Shown piece by piece: positions 45,486 to 55,400 of a stretch of DNA of 64,000 nucleotides. The DNA comes from Desulfosediminicola flagellatus (GTDB lineage: Bacteria > Desulfobacterota > Desulfobulbia > Desulfobulbales > Desulfocapsaceae). Position 1 is the stretch's first letter. Each line of letters starts with the position of its first letter. The DNA is taken from the NCBI RefSeq assembly GCF_005116655.2, contig NZ_CP050698.1, positions 5,536,501 to 5,600,500 of the forward strand. Direction: 5' to 3'. The notes beneath the pieces were generated by a model, which worked only from the letters and a program-made list of their open reading frames with translations, was not told where the DNA came from and did not search any database. Position numbers and translations under genes: made by a program.

Positions 45486-45778
45486 TCTGGGCCTCTTAAT
45501 GTAATTCATCTTAACGCTAAAAAAGCACAAATCTAGTAAGTTATACGACCAAATGTCAAGATAACTTTACATTATTGTCGGATTTTTTCTTTTGGGATTT
45601 CGGCACATAGATTTTGATTAGCCGATCTGATTATTACACATGTTTGGCAGGCCTATTGAAGAATTCAAAGGCGAAGAGAGTGTATCTCTAAAATAACGCC
45701 TGATGCAGTATAATCAGGTGTCAATGAAAGGCTGCTAACTAACGAGGAGCTTCACAAACTCATTTTTGACAGAAAACC

Positions 45779-45940
45779 AGGAGGATGACCGAGAATTTGA
45801 ATTTTGGTCAAAATCGAGACATTTTCAAAAAATACATACAGCAATATATATTGATATCGGAGTCTTCGCTTACCTGCGAGCATTGCTTTTTGATAATAAC
45901 AGAGAGTCTGAAACAAATGGCATTGTCGGATAGTCTCCTA
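45779..45940 (+). repeat. Repeat family A, copy 4, supplying the stop codon of the DUF342 gene
   Basis: The left end AGGAGGATGACCGAGAAT and right end ATTGTCGGATAGTCTCCTAG are degenerate forms of the family ends; inner GGTCAAAATCGAGACATTTT and GCGAGCATTGCTTTT match other copies. The final CTA (45938-45940) is the TAG stop of the minus-strand gene next to it. Confidence 0.75.
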
Positions 45941-47683
45941 GTTCTTTTTCCTGCCAAGAGGCACAGCAACCACCCGGCGGAGAGAACTATTCAACTTAAA
46001 CGATCTACCCTGTATTGTTTTATCAAGTGTTAGTGTCCTATTGCCTATCTGAATGGTCGTGCCAGCCTGAACAGTGCCGAATGCGTCAATGGAAATAATT
46101 CGCATATCCACACCAAATTGATCTGAATATTCTTCATCAGTAAATCGTTTATCGTCTCCTTTATCCACGCGTGAGTACTTTCCGGTCCCGGGTATGAGGT
46201 TCAGACGTAAGAGTTGCTGCTTGATATCCTCAGCCTCACGTTCCATTTGTCGTATTTTCCTCGAACGAGCCCCACCGTGCTGCATCTGCTGGATGATTTC
46301 ATCCTGCAGCTCAGACATGTGATTTTTTAGCTCACGTTGGAAGACAAATCGTTCCGGCAGAACACCCGCTGCCAGCAGTGACGGTGTTGATTGTTCTGAA
46401 CCAACATCACCAAGCGTCATGCTCCCTCCTGCTACAAGTTCACCACCCACCACAACACTGTCACGTCTGCAGCGTATATTTTCATCGGCATGGATCACAC
46501 TGTAATACGCCTGTTTCCTGATAACACAATTGCCACCTGTGGTGATTCGTCCCTGCTCTATAAATAGTATATCCGCATCACCACGTGCAGAGATGGTCGT
46601 TTTTTTACCGGTTATTCCACTTTTCAGCACTACGTTGGCACCGCCTTCGACTGTCGCTGAACTGATCGTACCACCGATTTCGATATCACCTTCTGCCTTG
46701 ACAATAAATCCTGGCTGAACAGCGCCTTTAATGATCACACAATTTTTTGATTCGATATTACCCGTGGCAAAATCTATATCGCTATTAATTTTCTGTTTGG
46801 TACTCACCTGAATTACACTGCCACGGACAACTGAAAGCACCCCGTCACCAGTAGCTCTTACCTGATGGGTATCGTCTGAATACTTTACGGATCCAAGTGT
46901 CTTAACTTTGATATCCTTTCCTGGTTTAGCCTCAATCTCCTCTCCAAAAACATTTTTCCCTGAAATTCCGGAGTGCGAAGGAATTTTAGTGGCCAGCAGA
47001 TCACCAGTGTTAACCGGTACCATTATCCGCCGATCCCGAAAATCAATAGAACCATTTTCCATTATTTTCCCGGCAATAGGCCCTATCTCTATCTCATATC
47101 TCAGGTAGGCATCCTTACTTCCCCCACACTCGACCCCTTCAGCAATTGGAAATGTGGCAAATTCCATCAACCCCTGTTGAATGAATTCTTTTGCCTTTGT
47201 AACCTGATCAGCATTCACACCAAAAACAATACCACTCTCTTCAAGAAGCTGTTCCAAATCTTCTGTTAATAGGGATTTACAATCTTTAAGCGGTGGATGT
47301 ACAGACAGGATCACCTTCATTTTACCATGATCTATACGAAACAGCGGCTCAACCGAAACCTCGACAACCTCTTCGTTGGTGCCTTGTGGGGTAAACAGGT
47401 TAACACGAGGGTAACCAGTTACTTCAGCGACAAGCTGGTCTTTATCTTTGAGTAATTGAGTACCCTTTCCTGCCTCAACCTTTTGCTTCTGAAAACCCTT
47501 ATCTTTGAACCTCTCAAAATTCCCAAAGTCGAGGAGCAGGTCCCCTTTACGGACGAGTTCCGCAACCAACACTTTATCTGCAGAATCGTCTTCACCTATC
47601 TGCACGCGTCTGGTTGTAAAATGAAGAGTCGGCTCAAATATTTTCTTTTCTTTCTTGCGATCGCTTGATGAACCCTGTGTCAT
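45938..47683 (-). CDS. FapA-like DUF342 family protein
   Basis: About 581 residues from ATG 47683 (GGAG eight bases before; upstream GTG and ATG candidates fit less well). The centre contains the DUF342 signature GPIAGKIMENGSIDFRDRRIMVPVNTGDLLA...GISGKNVFGEEIEAKPGKD, then a right-handed beta-helix region rich in Gly and Val (GNIESKNCVIIKGAVQPGFIVKAEG) and a C-terminal coiled coil. Family role unclear: linked to flagella or polar localisation in some bacteria. The gene is preceded by an AT-rich gap. Its stop codon is supplied by a repeat element. Confidence 0.8.
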   Translation of the reverse strand: MTQGSSSDRKKEKKIFEPTLHFTTRRVQIGEDDSADKVLVAELVRKGDLLLDFGNFERFKDKGFQKQKVEAGKGTQLLKDKDQLVAEVTGYPRVNLFTPQGTNEEVVEVSVEPLFRIDHGKMKVILSVHPPLKDCKSLLTEDLEQLLEESGIVFGVNADQVTKAKEFIQQGLMEFATFPIAEGVECGGSKDAYLRYEIEIGPIAGKIMENGSIDFRDRRIMVPVNTGDLLATKIPSHSGISGKNVFGEEIEAKPGKDIKVKTLGSVKYSDDTHQVRATGDGVLSVVRGSVIQVSTKQKINSDIDFATGNIESKNCVIIKGAVQPGFIVKAEGDIEIGGTISSATVEGGANVVLKSGITGKKTTISARGDADILFIEQGRITTGGNCVIRKQAYYSVIHADENIRCRRDSVVVGGELVAGGSMTLGDVGSEQSTPSLLAAGVLPERFVFQRELKNHMSELQDEIIQQMQHGGARSRKIRQMEREAEDIKQQLLRLNLIPGTGKYSRVDKGDDKRFTDEEYSDQFGVDMRIISIDAFGTVQAGTTIQIGNRTLTLDKTIQGRSFKLNSSLRRVVAVPLGRKKN

Positions 47684-48011
47684 TACCATTTCTCCGGAAT
47701 GCACTATTCTGGGGTGACTGAATCCACACACCTTCTAGTCTTAATTTATGAGTTATTTCGAGAGGCCTACTTAATCGATATCAGTTTTTCCTCCTTAAAT
47801 GCAAGGAACAGAGCCAATAATTGTCCAAATTCCATAGCTAAAAGCATGAATTCAGTCAAAACATTAGTCCTCTAAGAGGCTGCCCGTAATAGATAATGAT
47901 TTTCTACATGCAATTTTTCTTGTTCATACGCGCAATTATGGGTTTAATAAAATTGCTGCCAACAGAAGTGCTTAGGTTATTTAAACATTTACCAGGCAAT
48001 TTGAGGAAAGT

Positions 48012-49082
48012 ATGAAGATTGGAATAATAGGTTTACCCCAGACCGGGAAAAAAACACTTTTTCAGGTCCTGACCGGAAGTGAACTTCGTGAACAAAGTGG
48101 TGCCCCAAAACCTGTTCCAGGCACCGCTGATATTCTTGATCAGCGTTTTGACAAACTCGTCAGCATGTATCATCCAGTTAAAGAAAGTCGGGCCCGACTT
48201 GACCTTGTCCTCCTCCCCAAAATAGAGCAGGAAACGATCGCCCGTGGTGACATCTTCAGAGAGATTAATGACGTCGATGCTATCTGCCACGTGGTAAGGG
48301 CATTTGAGGATGATGCCATTTACCATGAAGCCGGTTCAGTCGACCCTATCCGTGATGCTGAAATGGTCAATTCAGAGCTTCTCCTGCATGACCAGATCTT
48401 TGTCGAAAAACGGATAGAACGCCTCGAGACGAGCCTCAAAAAAATCAGGGATGATAAAAATCAGTTGGAACTTGAGCTATTACAACGCATGCTCACGCAT
48501 CTCGAATCGGAAACACCACTGCGACTTATGGAATTCAACGACGATGAAAACCTCCAACTCCGCAGTTATCCGCTTATCACCAGAAAAGAAATGATCATCG
48601 CCTTTAATGTCGCTGAAGATCAGCTTGACGATTCAACCCTCGCTGACAAAATCAAACCCGTCTGCGATAAGGAAAAAATTGAAGCAATGCTTGTCTCAGC
48701 CCAGGTAGAGTCAGAAATAGCCCAACTCGACAGTGAAGAAGAAAAGCTGGAGTTCATGCAGGATCTGGGAATAGAAGAACCGGCACTTGAAGTCCTTACC
48801 CGCTTATGCCTGCGCGCTCTTGGACGTATTTCATTTTTTACCGTCGGCCCGGAGGAGGTTCACCAATGGCTCGTAAGAGTTAACTCGCCCGCTCCTGTTG
48901 CTGCCGGCGCTATCCACTCTGACCTGCAGAGAGGTTTTATTCGGGCCGAAGTGATGAAATACGATGAGCTTATAGAGTATGGAAGCGAAGCCGAATTGAA
49001 AAAGGCCGGAAAATTCCACGTACAGGGAAAAGAGTATATCGTAGACGATGGCGATATTCTCAATATCCGCTTTAAGGTATAA
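48012..49082 (+). CDS. YchF-like GTPase/ATPase-family protein with degenerate P-loop
   Basis: 356 residues, ribosome site TTGAGGAAAG before the ATG. The order follows YchF/Ola1: N-terminal P-loop, coiled insert (~130-165), C-terminal TGS-like (DUF933) domain (LRALGRISFFTVGPEEVHQW...HSDLQRGFIRAEVMKYDEL). The P-loop reads GLPQTGKKTLF: the residue after GK is Lys rather than the Ser/Thr that holds Mg. The G3-type motif DxAGLV and the switch region GEGLGN of YchF are not seen. It is therefore probably a divergent paralogue with altered or lost nucleotide hydrolysis. Confidence 0.8.
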   Translation: MKIGIIGLPQTGKKTLFQVLTGSELREQSGAPKPVPGTADILDQRFDKLVSMYHPVKESRARLDLVLLPKIEQETIARGDIFREINDVDAICHVVRAFEDDAIYHEAGSVDPIRDAEMVNSELLLHDQIFVEKRIERLETSLKKIRDDKNQLELELLQRMLTHLESETPLRLMEFNDDENLQLRSYPLITRKEMIIAFNVAEDQLDDSTLADKIKPVCDKEKIEAMLVSAQVESEIAQLDSEEEKLEFMQDLGIEEPALEVLTRLCLRALGRISFFTVGPEEVHQWLVRVNSPAPVAAGAIHSDLQRGFIRAEVMKYDELIEYGSEAELKKAGKFHVQGKEYIVDDGDILNIRFKV

Positions 49083-49114
49083 GCACGTTAGCCAGGACGT
49101 AGGCCAAAGGTAAA

Positions 49115-49168
49115 AGGACTGAGTGTTTCAGAAGCATATTGCATGTTCAATGCAATTTACTCAGTCCT
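49115..49168. terminator. Inverted repeat between convergent genes
   Basis: Arms AGGACTGAGT (49115-49124) and ACTCAGTCCT (49159-49168), with an inner TTGCATGTTCAATGCAA hairpin. It sits between the YchF-like gene (plus) and the peroxiredoxin gene (minus) and may end transcription from both sides. Confidence 0.55.
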
Positions 49169-49206
49169 GCCCCCCTTTAACCTCAGTCCTTTTGTTGTCC
49201 GTTATT

Positions 49207-49743
49207 TCAGTCGAGCGCATTGAGCATTTCTTTAATAGGCGGATGATCACCAGCCGCCTCCCCAACATAATGATACCGCATAGTACAGTCAGTATCTATT
49301 ATTACTGCCCCACCCAACTGTAGAGCACTCCCCTGAATAAAACCCGGTGTATAGCCTTCTTTTAATGCTGAAAACCCCCGGCTTATAGCCTTTATTCCCA
49401 ACAACCCGCTTACACCACTACGAAACCCCAACAACCGAAATGACTCCCGTGAAGGGTCTGTAAAGATCTCCCCCTCAAATCCGGACGAAGCTTTAAAATC
49501 CTTCAGGTGAGCCACCTCTCCGGAACCGACTACAACCAGCCTGGCCCCTTTATCCTGAAACGCAGAATAGCTTTCACCAAGTTCAGCAACCTGCTGACGA
49601 CAAAACATTCAGCCAAAGTGCCGGACAAAAACGAGAACTGCAACGTGCTCCGACCAGAACCAGGAAAACTCTACCGCCATTCCCATTTCATTGTATGCGG
49701 CAACATCACCTAACTTTTTAATGGATACGTTTTTATCAATCAT
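49207..49743 (-). CDS. Selenocysteine-type peroxiredoxin-like protein (in-frame UGA)
   Basis: One reading frame from ATG 49743 to the stop near 49207 is interrupted only by TGA at 49609-49611. Both sides belong to the same AhpC/TSA-like family (Prx-like2/FAM213 type): before it VAVLVFVRHFG, after it MFCRQQVAEL. In this family the position is the first Cys of the RHFGCxFC site, so the protein reads RHFG-U45-MFC-R, a UxxC redox motif. Total length is 178 residues counting Sec. The C-terminal half contains IFTDPSRESFRLLGF, ALQLGGAVIID and AGDHPP, family hallmarks. A hairpin right after the UGA fits a bacterial SECIS. Probable role: thiol-dependent peroxide or redox chemistry in the cytosol. Start choice is tentative (GGTGGA nearby; ATG 49764 also possible). 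Confidence 0.8.
49579..49591 (-). promoter_or_regulatory. Candidate bacterial SECIS hairpin after the UGA codon
   Basis: On the minus strand, 12 bases after TGA, CAGCA-GGT-TGCTG forms a 5-base-pair stem with a 3-base loop starting with G; the first loop G is 18 bases after UGA. Spacing, loop size and loop G agree with the bacterial SECIS consensus as I recall it. A longer lower stem is weak. Confidence 0.6.
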
Positions 49744-50524
49744 GCTATCCACCACTATGCACATAATTTTAAACAGTTTAGAATCCGTTGACGTATTCCA
49801 GCGATTTCCCCATCATGTAACGGCTATAGTTTAAGCCGGACCAGATATACTTACTATTGCAATCACCACTGGAATTTCCAGTGCTCCATCAAAATCCGTC
49901 TAATTTTTTTGCCATAAACAGGTCCTGCCTGTAAGAAAATTGCTACTCGCCCCCAGAATAGGAGGCGATGAATCTATTCTGCTCATGCTGGATACGTCGA
50001 CGACAGACGGCGTTACCCACTTCATTTCGAAAATAAAGGATATCATTTCAACTACACTACCCTGAAAAACGAGGTGACTGTTCGGTAACTGGTAATGTTG
50101 GTTCAAGCCTGTATCCAGATGACAGTCGAACCGCCTACACCCAGATTAAGCATGCCAATATCCTCATGCATAATGACAAACAACCCGGCACCAACAAACA
50201 GTTATAACTCCTTTTTTTGACAGGTAATTCTGATCAACCTCGCTATTTTTCGCATTTTTTTCTTACTCTCGTCATGCATTTTCATTATTGCTCATCCATC
50301 TGATATTATTGATTTTTAAATCACCTTTCTCTCCAAGATCTTCGTGTCTTCACTCTGCACAGACAAAAAAAATGTTGTTTACCCTACCTTCATAGAATAG
50401 TTTATCTATTTTTCCCTTTATAACAAGATACTTACCTGACATGCGGATTCATTGTCAGTCGTTTTTTATGGTACCGCCATAAGGATACGACAGGAATCTG
50501 GGACACAGAGGAAATAGAGTAAAT
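49744..50524. other. Intergenic region
   Basis: About 780 bases with no protein gene I trust; a 68-residue frame at 49900-50106 on the minus strand has no recognisable features. AT-rich towards 50400, where the promoter of the CAP-domain gene should lie. Confidence 0.45.
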
Positions 50525-51256
50525 ATGGAAAAAAGACTACACACCTTATCTTGTATAGTTCTAGCCATGCTGATAAGCCTGACTACCTGTCTTACCCCTG
50601 CCCTCGCTTCACACCCACCCGACCCTATAAAAGATACAGATTGGGATTATTCACAACAAAGTAGCCTTGCGGAAATTGAAGCCCAGTTCAATCTCGCCCG
50701 AGCTAATGAAAACACACAGAACGGTTGCTCTCTCCCCCCTATACAACTCCCGAATCAGTATAAATGGGATACCATGAGTGACAATGAAAAGGCGCTCTGG
50801 CTGATTAACGATGAGCGACGAGCAAGAAATTTAGAACTCCTTGACGGAACAGAAGATAATGTTACAGAAGTAGCCAGATATTACGCAGATTACCTGATGA
50901 AAACAGATACCTTTGACCATCTTGCTGACGGTCGTTCGCCGTGGGAAAGGCTTGCCAGCGCAAAGGCAATTCATACCTGCAGTGATTTTCTTAGTGTGGC
51001 TGAAAACCTTGCAGTATTCTGGTCCGGCACAACTTTTCCCCTCGAGCAGGCTGTCTATATGTGGCTCTATGCTGACAGTGGCAGCAACTGGGGACACCGA
51101 CACACAATCTTATGGGATGCGTTCAACGATAATAGCGGTATGACTGGTAGTGAAGGCTTCCTCGGCATTGGTCGTGCTACAGGCAAACACCATGGTTACC
51201 CGAAGGCGGAAATTGTCGTTATGAATGTCTTTGATCCCTGCTCTTCATGGAATTGA
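50525..51256 (+). CDS. Secreted CAP/SCP-domain protein
   Basis: 243 residues with signal peptide (SCIVLAMLISLTTCLTPALA). Residues ~95-235 form the CAP (SCP/PR1) domain: LWLINDERRARNLELLDG, FDHLADGRSPWERL, ENLAVFWSG and GHRHTILWDAFN carry the His and Glu residues of the conserved cavity. Bacterial CAP proteins are secreted or periplasmic, and their substrates are mostly unknown. It is followed directly by family A repeat copy 5. Confidence 0.82.
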   Translation: MEKRLHTLSCIVLAMLISLTTCLTPALASHPPDPIKDTDWDYSQQSSLAEIEAQFNLARANENTQNGCSLPPIQLPNQYKWDTMSDNEKALWLINDERRARNLELLDGTEDNVTEVARYYADYLMKTDTFDHLADGRSPWERLASAKAIHTCSDFLSVAENLAVFWSGTTFPLEQAVYMWLYADSGSNWGHRHTILWDAFNDNSGMTGSEGFLGIGRATGKHHGYPKAEIVVMNVFDPCSSWN

Positions 51257-51261
51257 CCACA

Positions 51262-51406
51262 CTAGGAGGGTGTCCGAGAATAGAAGTTTTCGTTCAGATC
51301 GAGGCAAACTCGAAAAATTACCGCAGGCATATACTTAATATTCCGAGGATAATTTTTCGAGTTTAACGAAGATATGGGCGAAAAGGCCATTCTCGGACAG
51401 CCTCCT
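51262..51406 (+). repeat. Repeat family A, copy 5
   Basis: 145 bases with inverted ends CTAGGAGGGTGTCCGAGAAT (left) and CCATTCTCGGACAGCCTCCT (right). The same length as copy 2. The interior has diverged, but keeps an inverted pair (ACTCGAAAAATTA and TAATTTTTCGAGT). Confidence 0.85.
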
Positions 51407-51592
51407 GGTCAGTCCCTGCTCTCCCCATTCTTTAATACGTCACGTTGTCACAGTTGCTTCACTTTTGTCGCAACATAACGTTTTTGTCATCTTGGACCAA
51501 TTCGGACGACGACGTCCTTATTGTCAATCAAACCATCTTCCACGCCATTAAATTATGGACATAACAGGGTATTAAGTTGCTAATCAAACGAT

Positions 51593-51607
51593 TGGCATGA
51601 CTTTTGC
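51593..51607 (+). promoter_or_regulatory. Sigma-54 promoter of the Nif11-type gene
   Basis: TGGCATGACTTTTGC fits the consensus TGGCAC-N5-TTGC with GG and GC spaced by exactly 10 bases. It lies 82 bases before the gene's ATG. A sigma-54 enhancer-binding protein must activate it; possible upstream sites were not resolved. Confidence 0.7.
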
Positions 51608-51688
51608 GATGTGATTGGGAAATTACGAGGAGTAGTTCTAAATGAGAGCAACTGTTCCAACAGATCCAGGCAATAAGGAGTGTACCCA

Positions 51689-51910
51689 ATGTCAAAAAAG
51701 AACGTAGAAGAGTTACTCATAGCGGGTGGGGAAAACGAGGCAATCCGGAATAAGTACGACGCAGTGAAATCAATGGATGAATTTGTCGTACAGGCCGGAG
51801 AAGACGGGTATCAGTTCAGCACAACTGATCTTGAAGATGTTCTCCGTGAATCAGGAGATTCCTTTGAGTCATTCGGCAATCCTGCAAAGCGAATGATCTG
51901 GTGGTTCTGA
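51689..51910 (+). CDS. Nif11-domain small protein
   Basis: 73 residues from ATG 51689, with AAGGAG at 51675-51680. The helical part KYDAVKSMDEFVVQAGEDGYQF and TTDLEDVLRESG is typical of the Nif11 domain, known both from proteins near nitrogenase genes and from leader peptides of ribosomal peptide precursors. No double-Gly cleavage site or Cys/Ser/Thr-rich core follows; the protein ends KRMIWWF. No modification or export gene is nearby, so a stress or nitrogen-related role is as likely as a peptide precursor. Confidence 0.75.
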   Translation: MSKKNVEELLIAGGENEAIRNKYDAVKSMDEFVVQAGEDGYQFSTTDLEDVLRESGDSFESFGNPAKRMIWWF

Positions 51911-51950
51911 ATGATCAGCCCCTCAGGCATGTAAAAGGCTGCATTTTCTG

Positions 51951-51975
51951 ATAGCCGGACTGATCCACCGGCTAT
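51951..51975. terminator. Hairpin after the Nif11-type gene
   Basis: ATAGCCGG and CCGGCTAT arms with a 9-base loop, 41 bases after the stop. The T-tract is poor, so termination is possible but not certain. Confidence 0.5.
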
Positions 51976-52020
51976 TAGATACGTGCTGTGACTGAAGAAT
52001 TACAGACAGGGAGTTCTGAA

Positions 52021-52191
52021 TCAATCTTCATCAAAATTATAATCACCCTTTTTACAGAAAACACAGCGTAAAGTAGGATCTTCTTTATCAAAGATGTGCT
52101 CCCACTTGCTCTCTATAATTTCGTCATATTTCTCTTTTCCGCACCAAATACAGACCCACTTGTCGCCTTCTTCTGTCTCAAATAAATGCAT
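52021..52191 (-). CDS. 56-residue zinc-ribbon protein
   Basis: ATG 52191 to TGA at 52021. Two CxxC knuckles (CIWCG near residue 14 and CVFCK near 43) separated by an acidic and aromatic stretch predict a small zinc ribbon or rubredoxin-like metal site. Mostly acidic (EDPT.., DYNFDED end). No name is assigned. It lies between the Nif11-type gene and PurL, on the same strand as PurL. Confidence 0.6.
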   Translation of the reverse strand: MHLFETEEGDKWVCIWCGKEKYDEIIESKWEHIFDKEDPTLRCVFCKKGDYNFDED

Positions 52192-52354
52192 CTACTTACC
52201 TGTTGTTATAATTATACATATATAAACATCTTCACTAACGTGAAAATGCCGCGTTTTTGAATGCGCTATCCTATTCTGTTTTTATGCTAATTGCCATTAT
52301 TTCCGGCTATGCGCTGAAACAGCAAAACAACACCATATACGCCAGTACAATAAA

Positions 52355-52388
52355 AAGCGGTTTACACTCATGAGAGCACAAACCGCTT
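52355..52388 (-). terminator. Terminator of purL
   Basis: AAGCGGTTT (52355-52363) and AAACCGCTT (52380-52388) pair across a 16-base loop. On the minus strand the stem is followed by TTTTTA. Located 56 bases after the PurL stop. Confidence 0.8.
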
Positions 52389-52443
52389 CTTGCTTAAAAG
52401 ATAATTACCTGGATCTCGAAAAGTATCTTGAAAAATCTATCTT

Positions 52444-55400
52444 TTATCTAACACACCACTGATAGGCATTCTGGAACATCTTTATCCACGGCGAAACCTT
52501 AAGATGTTTCAGATCTTCAGGCAGGTAATGTGCCTGCCAAGAGAGAAATGCACGCTCAGGATGGGGCATTAAGGCCAGATGACGTCCATCTGCCGAACAC
52601 AGACCTGCAAGACCTTCCGGTGATCCGTTCGGGTTAAATGGATACTTTTCGGTGGCCTCACCATTGTCATCCACATAGACCATCGGGGTCATGCCGTTTG
52701 TTGTAACCTGCTCTTTGATGGCAGCGTCAGGGAAGTGCAGCTTTCCTTCACCATGATCGACATGGATTCCGAAAACAGTCCCTTCCATACCCTGCAGCAT
52801 CATCGCATTACTTTTCTGCACCTTAACGCTTGCCCAGCGAGACTCAAATCTCCCTGAATTATTGCGGATAAAACGCGGCTGCTTTTCTGCCGGAACATCA
52901 AGTTCAGGAACCCAGCCCAAAAGACCGAACAACTGGCAACCATTACAGATTCCCAGAGTAAAGGTATCTTCACGATTATAAAAATCCCTGAACATTTTCT
53001 GCAGACGATCATTAAACATAATGGTAGCTGCCCAGCCTTTTGCTGACTCAGGAACATCGGCATAAGAAAAGCCGCCGACCGCTGCCAGACCACGGAACTC
53101 GTCAAGATTTACCTTGCCGGCCAACAAGTCATTCATGCAGATATCCCACGGCTCAAAACCTGCGGCATAAAATGCACTTGTCATCTCGCGATCAGAGTTG
53201 GAACCCTCATCACGCAGAATGGCAACTTTTGGCTTATCTGTGGCTGCTAGGCGCTCTGCAGGAGTTGGCTGCGGCTCAAACGGCAGCACATATGCAGGAC
53301 CTTTACGATCATGGATGTTTGCCTTTTCTTCAGCTGCACACCCGGGATTAGACTGTAAACGCTCAAGCTGATAGCTTGTCTCTTCCCACCAGCTGCGAAG
53401 CTCAATCATTGATTCATCGAGTACCGATTCGCCGTTAAAGCTGACCTTTACCTGTTTATCTGTGGTTGTTTTACCAATCACACTGTTTGTGATTCCTGCA
53501 CTTTTAAGCAATTGCTGAACCGCAGCAAGATTCGCCTCAGTACACTCAACCACCATGCCCACTTCTTCAGAGAAGAGCGTATCAACAACTGAATCATCAC
53601 CTTTGAGGCTAATATCCAGTCCGCAGTTACCTGCAAAAGCCATCTCAAGTACAGTGGTAACAAGACCACCATCACTACGATCATGACCAGCGCTGATAAG
53701 GCATTTATCGATCATCTGCTGAATAGCATTAAATGCCGCTTTCAATTTTGCAGGATCATCAACGTCAGGGCTGACATCACCAAGCTGACGATGTACCTGG
53801 GCAAGAGCACTGCCGCCCATGCGATTTTTTCCATCAACAGGATCAATGAAAACCAGGACAGAGTTACCTGCCTGCTTAAGATCAGGGTTAACCTTTTTGG
53901 TGAGATCAGCCATCGCTGCATAAACAGAAATAACCAGTTCGCGCGGAGATTTTACTGTCTCGTCACCAACCATTGTTGCCATGGAGAGACTGTCTTTTCC
54001 ACCATCAACCGCGATACCAACCTCAATCATGGCATCACACATCGCTTTGGCAGCATCGTAAAGGGCTGCTCCCTCACCTTCAAGCTTTGGAGCCCACATC
54101 CAGTTGGCTGAACACTTCACCTGATCCAAATCATCAATCTTTGCCCATACAAGGTTGGTCATAACCTCACCTACGGCCATACGCGCACCGGCAGCAGGAT
54201 CAACAAGCATCTTGATTGACTGCTCACCGATTGCGGTGGCAATTCCTGTAAGACCAAAATGCGACTGAGCAACAACCGCAACATCAGCAACAGTAAGCTG
54301 GAGCGGACCACAACATTGCTGCTGAGCGATAAGACCTGTTACTGCACGATCTACCTTGTTGGTCAAAAAGCGTTTTGAACCGACAGAGACCAGTCGCAAC
54401 ACTTTATCCAGAGCGTCTTTCACAGTGAGATCAGCTGGTAACTCAAGCGGCTTACCGACATATGGCTTTCGATTATCTTCGAAAGTCTTCTGCGGGATTT
54501 TTCCAAGTAGTGCATCCAGATCGATATCAACAGGGGTTGTTCCGTCATTTGCATCGTGAACAACAAATTTCAGATCGCCGGTTACTACACCAAGCACCTC
54601 GCAGCCAACTTTTTCACGCTCACAAATTGCCTTAAACGCTTCAATATTGTCAGGGCTGATGAGTAAACCGCATCGCTCCTGATACTCGGCAACATAGATT
54701 TCCAAAACAGACATGGTAGGATCACCCACCCGAATGTTGCGAATTTCCACTCGACCACCGGAATTCTCAACCAACTCTTTCATAACGTTGGCCGGTCCAC
54801 CTGCACCCTGGTCATGCATAACATCGATGAGGGTTTTATCACCCATCTCGTTGCAGGCACGAATAACACGGCTCATCTTCTGGGCCATCTCGGCATCACC
54901 ACGCTGTACAGCGTCAAAGTCGAGATCTGAAGCGTTCTCACCCTGCATCATGCTGGATGCGGCACCACCACCAAAACCTACACGGTATGCGGGACCACCC
55001 ACCTGAACGATGAGCATGCCTTTCTCTTCTTTCTCTTTCTCGGAGTGACGATCATCCATCTGACCGATACCGGCAGTAAACATAATGGGTTTTAAGAATC
55101 CCCATCGCTCGCCGTCTTCGAGACGCATATCAAAAGATCGGGTAAAACCCTGAATAACCGGCTCACCAAATTTGTTACCGTAATCTGAAGCACCGTTACT
55201 GGCCTCAATCTCAACTTCAAGCGGTCTGGCAAGATTATTCGGGATCGGATAATCGCTCTCCCAACTCAGTGGATATCCGGGAATATTGAGGTTACCGACA
55301 CAGTATCCGGCTGTACCCGCAACTACGTAAGCACCTTTACCTGTTCCCAGGACGTCACGAATACGTCCACCGGTTCCTGTCTCTGCTCCCGGAAAAGGTG

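Noticed and set aside
49207-49608. The 133-residue frame starting at ATG 49608 as a complete gene
   Set aside because: It would begin inside the active site and lose the family's first beta strands. The upstream frame continues the same family without shift, so UGA read as Sec is the better model.
49900-50106. A 68-residue frame on the minus strand
   Set aside because: No ribosome site or recognisable domain, and it lies in an AT-rich gap.
51689-51910. The Nif11-type protein as a confirmed ribosomal peptide precursor
   Set aside because: No double-Gly site, no Cys/Ser/Thr-rich core, and no modification or export enzymes nearby.
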